Shown here in pieces: positions 23,936 through 27,127 of a stretch of 27,127 nucleotides of DNA (positions are counted from its first letter, which is position 1; each line of letters begins with the position of its first letter). The position numbers and the translations under genes were made by a program. Source of the stretch: Candidatus Fermentibacteraceae bacterium (lineage in GTDB: Bacteria; Fermentibacterota; Fermentibacteria; Fermentibacterales; JCC-6); NCBI GenBank assembly GCA_021162285.1, contig JAGGYZ010000228.1, forward strand, positions 1-27,127. Reading direction: 5' to 3'. The notes under the pieces were generated by a model. That model did no database searches. It was not told the DNA's origin and was given only the letters and a program-made list of their open reading frames with translations.

Positions 23936-25325
23936 CCGTACTCTGGTTGCAGGCTTAACGGTTATTGGAATTCTTGTTGCGGCCGGTGTGCTGACAAACA
24001 CGGTTTATCTGGTTGCAGGCGGTGTTGCAGCAGCACTTCTGGCCGGTATGTTTGTTGCAAATCCTCCCGGTCTCGCTGCAATGCTGTTCGGTGTGCAGAT
24101 AGTTTTTACAACCAGTCTTCTGGGAAGCATCAGCTTCTATGCCGGCCCATTCAGGCTGGGCATGGTCGATCTGCTTCAGGTGTGGATCTTCTTCCTGTGG
24201 ATCGGTGCCTTTATAGACGGAGACGGCAGAATCAGCAGAACAAGGTCCGGTAACCTTGTTCTTGTACTTGTATCGCTTGGGTTTTTTGCATTTATCCACG
24301 GGGTTGCTGCAGGTTACGATGCTGAGACTGCTGCAGTTTTCCTGAAGACAATAATGGGCTACATGTTCTTCTTTCCGGCAATGTGGATTGTGAAAGACCG
24401 CCGAAACATGAAGATACTGGTCTCAACTGTTCTTGCTGCATCTGTTGTTGCTGCAGTGTGGGTTATTCTTAAGGGCTACACAGGAGGTGAGGGAGTGTAC
24501 CTCAGACAGACATCCGGCCTCAGGGTGTCATCAAGGGAGGTAAATGTTGTTGTAACCGGCCTGCTTCTTGTAACCATGCTTCTATGGAAGAGGTACAGGT
24601 CTGTTCCTGTTGTTCCATCTGTTGCCGCCATACTTGTCATGGGCGCTGCGATTCTTCTGGGTCAGTCCAGAGCCCTTTGGCTTGCAGTATCTGCAGGTGC
24701 TCTCATGGCCTTTGTTGCAGACATGAGCCGCCCTGGTGAGGGGGGGGTCAAGTTCAGCCGACTTGTTTCCAGGATACTGCTTCTGGTGGTTTTTATAGGA
24801 GGGTCTATTGCATTTGTCGCAGCAGCCGGTCTGTTGTCAGCTGGGGATGTGGCTGCCAGAACCGGAGGTGCCGACGGTGGTCTTTCCGGTGATGCGTCTC
24901 TGTGGGCGAGATTTCTATCGTGGTGGGAGATTATCCGTACTGTAACGGCTTCTCCGTTCACTCTTATTTTCGGAACAGGTTTCGGTCACAGAATCACCTA
25001 CTTCAGACCTGATCTTGCGGTAAGAGTGTCTATTCCCTCTGTTGACGGAAGCTTTTTCCAGCTGCTTCTTAACCTGGGTCTGTCCGGTTCTTTAACCCTG
25101 GCATTTCTGTACGCCGGAGGTATTGCCGGCAGTTTCCGCACCGCCCTGAAAACCGTGTCTGAAGGGAAAACAGTGCTGGCTCTGTGGCTTACAGCTTCTT
25201 TTACGGCGCTTACAATTGCGGCTCTCAGCGGTTCACTTATAACCAACTACAGATTTACTTCACTCTGGGCTTTTATGTTTGCGATTCTTGAGACTATCAG
25301 GGTAAAATCTTCCCGGAAAAGTTGA
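23922..25325 (+). CDS. O-antigen ligase/polymerase-like membrane protein
   Basis: About 467 residues from TTG 23922, which has only a weak GGGA upstream; a TTG at 23898 is an alternative. It is very hydrophobic, with roughly ten to twelve membrane segments. The Wzy/WaaL-type pattern is visible: LLGQSRALWLAVSAGALMAF (about 243-262), a periplasmic region of about 280-375, then GTGFGHRITYFRP, and VDGSFFQLLLNLGLSGSLTL where the usual HN of the family is replaced. Likely role: ligating or polymerising a surface glycan at the periplasmic face; the family is broad and the substrate unknown. Its neighbours are regulatory and not glycan-synthesis genes, so context gives no help. It overlaps the GAF gene by 14 bases. 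Confidence 0.75.
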   Translation: MKNTDRTLVAGLTVIGILVAAGVLTNTVYLVAGGVAAALLAGMFVANPPGLAAMLFGVQIVFTTSLLGSISFYAGPFRLGMVDLLQVWIFFLWIGAFIDGDGRISRTRSGNLVLVLVSLGFFAFIHGVAAGYDAETAAVFLKTIMGYMFFFPAMWIVKDRRNMKILVSTVLAASVVAAVWVILKGYTGGEGVYLRQTSGLRVSSREVNVVVTGLLLVTMLLWKRYRSVPVVPSVAAILVMGAAILLGQSRALWLAVSAGALMAFVADMSRPGEGGVKFSRLVSRILLLVVFIGGSIAFVAAAGLLSAGDVAARTGGADGGLSGDASLWARFLSWWEIIRTVTASPFTLIFGTGFGHRITYFRPDLAVRVSIPSVDGSFFQLLLNLGLSGSLTLAFLYAGGIAGSFRTALKTVSEGKTVLALWLTASFTALTIAALSGSLITNYRFTSLWAFMFAILETIRVKSSRKS

Positions 25326-25350
25326 ATTTAAATCGGGTTTTCTTTATATT
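25322..25350 (+). promoter_or_regulatory. Candidate promoter for ackA
   Basis: TTGAAT (25322-25327) and TATATT (25345-25350) are separated by 17 bases. The -35 element overlaps the stop codon of the upstream membrane-protein gene. Transcription would begin near 25357, leaving a leader of about 50 bases before ackA. Confidence 0.6.
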
Positions 25351-25381
25351 TGCATGGAGTTTTAACCCCTTTTTCAGTGAA

Positions 25382-25391
25382 TTGAATTCAA
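25382..25391 (+). repeat. Palindrome TTGAATTCAA, possible operator in the ackA leader
   Basis: A perfect 10-base palindrome lies about 25 bases downstream of the predicted transcription start. A near copy, TTGAATTTAA, lies at 25322-25331 across the -35 element, exactly 60 bases upstream. Two similar sites flanking a promoter could be operators, but a short A/T-rich palindrome can also arise by chance. Confidence 0.3.
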
Positions 25392-25409
25392 ACCTAACAA
25401 GAGGCTGAA

Positions 25410-26600
25410 ATGAAAATTCTGGTTATCAACAGCGGCAGTTCATCGATCAAATTTCAGGTAATTGACAGGGATACAGAAAAAATGCTTGCTTCAGGGCTCA
25501 TCGAACGTGTTGGGCTTGCAGACGGCAGGATGAAGTACAGGTGCGGAGACACGAAGGTTGTAGTCGACAAAGCCATTCCCGATCACGAGACAGGTCTTGA
25601 CCTTCTTCTGCAGACAATAGTTGATCCGGAAATTGGCGCACTGTCTTCCCTCGACGAAATAGGTGCATGCGGTCACAGGGTGGTTCACGGAGGAGAAAAA
25701 TTTACCAGCTCCGTTCTTATCGATGATGAGGTTCTGAAGGGTCTTGAAGAGGTCAGCGGTCTGGCTCCTCTGCACAATCCAGCGAATATCATGGGCATCA
25801 GGGCTGCCATAAAGAAACTTCCAGGTATTCCAAATGTAGCGGTGTTTGATACCGCTTTCCACCAGACAATGCCTCAGGTTAACTACATGTATGCCCTCCC
25901 CTACAAGCTATACGAAGAGTACGGTATGCGACGCTACGGTTTTCATGGAACCAGCCACCAGTTCGTTGCACAGCGTACAGCAGAGATTCTGGAAAGGCCT
26001 CTGGAAGAGTTGAACATCATCACCTGCCACCTGGGTAACGGATGCTCTGTAACCGCTGTTAAAGGCGGAAAGTCAATCGATACCAGTCTTGGCTACGGAA
26101 CATTCTGCGGTCTTGTCATGGGTACCAGATCCGGCGACGTGGATCCTGCCATTCTTCTTGACCTCATGGAGAACAAAGGATGGTCAATCGAGCAGGTAAA
26201 GAAGATGGTTTACAAAGAAAGCGGTCTTCTGGGTCTCAGTGAAATTTCAATGGATATGAGAGACATAGAAAATAGCATGTTTGCAGGAAACGAAAGGGCA
26301 AAACTTACTTTCGAGATATTTGCCGACAGGGTAAAGAAATACATCGGTTCGTATGCTGCGACCCTTGGAAGGCTCGATGCTGTTGTGTTTACCGCTGGTA
26401 TCGGTGAGAACGGATGGGAACTTCGTGAGCTTATCTGTGATAACATGGATGTACTTGGTATAGAGCTGGACAGGGAAGCCAACAAGGTTAAAGGTGTGGA
26501 GAAAATAGTATCCACTCCGGAAAGCCGGGTAGCGGTGCTTGTTGTTCCCACAAATGAAGAGTTGATGATTGCCAGAGAGACTGCTCGTCTGGCTGTGTAG
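25410..26600 (+). CDS. ackA: Acetate kinase
   Basis: Interconverts acetyl phosphate plus ADP with acetate plus ATP, giving substrate-level ATP in fermentation. 396 residues. Motifs are KILVINSGSSSIKF with N7, GHRVVHGGEKF, FDTAFHQTMP, YGFHGTSHQFVAQR, CHLGNGCSV, GTRSGDVDP with the catalytic arginine near 239, and FTAGIGENGWELRE. The segment before GTRSGD reads DTSLGYGTFCGLVMG, where most acetate kinases have a TPLEG-type sequence. AGAGG lies shortly before the ATG. No pta gene adjoins it on the visible side. The upstream gap carries a promoter candidate, and a hairpin with a T-rich run follows the gene. Confidence 0.97.
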   Translation: MKILVINSGSSSIKFQVIDRDTEKMLASGLIERVGLADGRMKYRCGDTKVVVDKAIPDHETGLDLLLQTIVDPEIGALSSLDEIGACGHRVVHGGEKFTSSVLIDDEVLKGLEEVSGLAPLHNPANIMGIRAAIKKLPGIPNVAVFDTAFHQTMPQVNYMYALPYKLYEEYGMRRYGFHGTSHQFVAQRTAEILERPLEELNIITCHLGNGCSVTAVKGGKSIDTSLGYGTFCGLVMGTRSGDVDPAILLDLMENKGWSIEQVKKMVYKESGLLGLSEISMDMRDIENSMFAGNERAKLTFEIFADRVKKYIGSYAATLGRLDAVVFTAGIGENGWELRELICDNMDVLGIELDREANKVKGVEKIVSTPESRVAVLVVPTNEELMIARETARLAV

Positions 26601-26611
26601 GTTGACAACTG

Positions 26612-26663
26612 AGGAGGTTGAACGGTGAGCTGCTTTGTGGTGTTCAACCTCCTTTTGTTTTCT
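26612..26663 (+). terminator. Terminator/attenuator hairpin after ackA that overlaps the cotH-like start
   Basis: The 12 bases 26612-26623 (AGGAGGTTGAAC) are the exact reverse complement of 26642-26653 (GTTCAACCTCCT). The loop is 18 bases, and the 3' arm runs into TTTTGTTTTCT (26653-26663), a shape typical of intrinsic terminators. The 5' arm is also the Shine-Dalgarno (GAGGAGG 26611-26617) of the following gene, and the loop contains its GTG start (26625-26627). It could end ackA transcripts, attenuate the next gene, or both. Confidence 0.72.
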
Positions 26664-27127
26664 CAGGTTCCGCAGTACAGTATCACCTGTGACCCTGCCC
26701 AGTTTGATTACATGATGGACAACTGGGAGGAAGAGATTACCATTGCCTGTGCAGTGGAACACCAGGGTGAGGTTTACGATAACTGCACCATGCGTATCCG
26801 TGGTGACACTTCCAGAGGGTTTGATAAGAAATCGTACAGAATAGAATTTCCGTCAGAAAACCCGCTTGAAGGCAGAACTGCCTGGAACTTCAATGCCGAT
26901 ATTCTGGATCACTCCTACACAAAGTCCTGGCTTTTCTCACGGGTTCTCTCCGATATGGGTTTCCCGTGTTTCCAGGTATCACACGCAAATCTGCTTGTAA
27001 ACGGCGACAACAGAGGGCTTTTCCTGCGGGTAGAACCTGTAAACAAAGCATTTCTTACAAGAATCGGTTTCGATACCGAGGGGAATCTGTACAAAGCGGC
27101 AAGAGATGGCTCGTGTACCAGTATCTA
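26625..27127 (+). CDS. CotH-family protein, N-terminal part (3' end outside window)
   Basis: Open frame of 167 codons running off the window. GTG 26625 is the first start after an in-frame TGA at 26619, and GAGGAGG lies seven bases upstream. A short hydrophobic N-terminus (FVVFNLLLFS) may be a signal peptide, but it lacks the usual basic residues. The CotH pattern is clear: MRIRGDTSRGFDKKSYRIEF near residues 61-80, then a WNFNADILDHSYTKSWLFSR segment, VLSDMGFPCFQVSHANLLVNG, and GLFLRVEPVNKAFLTR. Family members include spore-coat protein kinase CotH and many secreted proteins of unknown role in non-sporing bacteria, so kinase activity cannot be claimed here. The catalytic region is not yet reached. 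Expression is probably controlled by the hairpin over its start. Confidence 0.82.
   Translation, partial: MSCFVVFNLLLFSQVPQYSITCDPAQFDYMMDNWEEEITIACAVEHQGEVYDNCTMRIRGDTSRGFDKKSYRIEFPSENPLEGRTAWNFNADILDHSYTKSWLFSRVLSDMGFPCFQVSHANLLVNGDNRGLFLRVEPVNKAFLTRIGFDTEGNLYKAARDGSCTSI

Noticed and set aside
25335..25374. GGGTT/AACCC inverted repeat followed by five T as a terminator of the ligase-like gene
   Set aside because: The stem has only five base pairs with a 24-base loop and overlaps the better-supported ackA promoter.
1..27127. CRISPR arrays, insertion sequences, phage genes or rRNA/tRNA genes
   Set aside because: No regularly spaced direct repeats, transposase or integrase motifs, or conserved RNA gene sequences were seen; all genes lie on one strand in an ordinary chromosomal style.

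Overview
This window is a dense, entirely plus-strand bacterial region holding 23 genes: 21 complete, plus one cut by each window edge. Intergenic space is very small, and no stretch of 300 bases lacks a gene. An O-antigen-ligase-like membrane protein suggests a lipopolysaccharide-bearing, Gram-negative-type cell. RNase Y, a YmdB-type phosphodiesterase and acetate kinase suggest neither an enterobacterium nor a classical Firmicute. My tentative guess is an uncultured, possibly fermentative lineage near the FCB/Fermentibacterota candidate phyla; the sequence alone does not settle this.

Layout. (1) Positions 1-2111 are the translation operon thrS(partial)-infC-rpmI-rplT. infC appears to start at a rare ATC codon. 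(2) Positions 2129-2819 hold a ZapB-like coiled-coil gene overlapping zapA. (3) Positions 2820-2924 are a structured spacer with mutually exclusive pairings; one of them hides the rny ribosome binding site. (4) Positions 2925-15963 are a tightly packed, often overlapping run: rny, the ymdB-like gene, a polyprenyl synthase, dxs, nadK, recN, a pgsA-like gene, smc, ftsY and an orphan ABC ATPase. It joins RNA decay, isoprenoid precursor synthesis, NADP supply, DNA repair, phospholipid synthesis, chromosome organisation and membrane targeting. (5) Positions 16039-19674 encode a 1211-residue signalling protein: an N-terminal GGDEF diguanylate cyclase, a first P-loop ATPase, a second STAND/NB-ARC-like module with a degenerate P-loop, and a TPR-like tail. 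(6) Positions 19843-25325 hold hisS behind a good promoter candidate, then a membrane GAF/SpoIIE-type phosphatase, a free-methionine-sulfoxide-reductase-like GAF protein and the ligase-like membrane protein. (7) Positions 25410-27127 hold ackA with its own promoter candidate, then the start of a CotH-family gene. The start region of that last gene lies inside a 12-bp hairpin followed by a T-rich run, which looks like a terminator or attenuator.

The most interesting points are the GGDEF-STAND-TPR fusion, the ackA/cotH hairpin that contains a start codon, the ATC start of infC, the switch-like rny leader, a histidyl-tRNA synthetase that lacks the motif 3 arginine, and the heavy use of non-ATG starts (about half of the genes).
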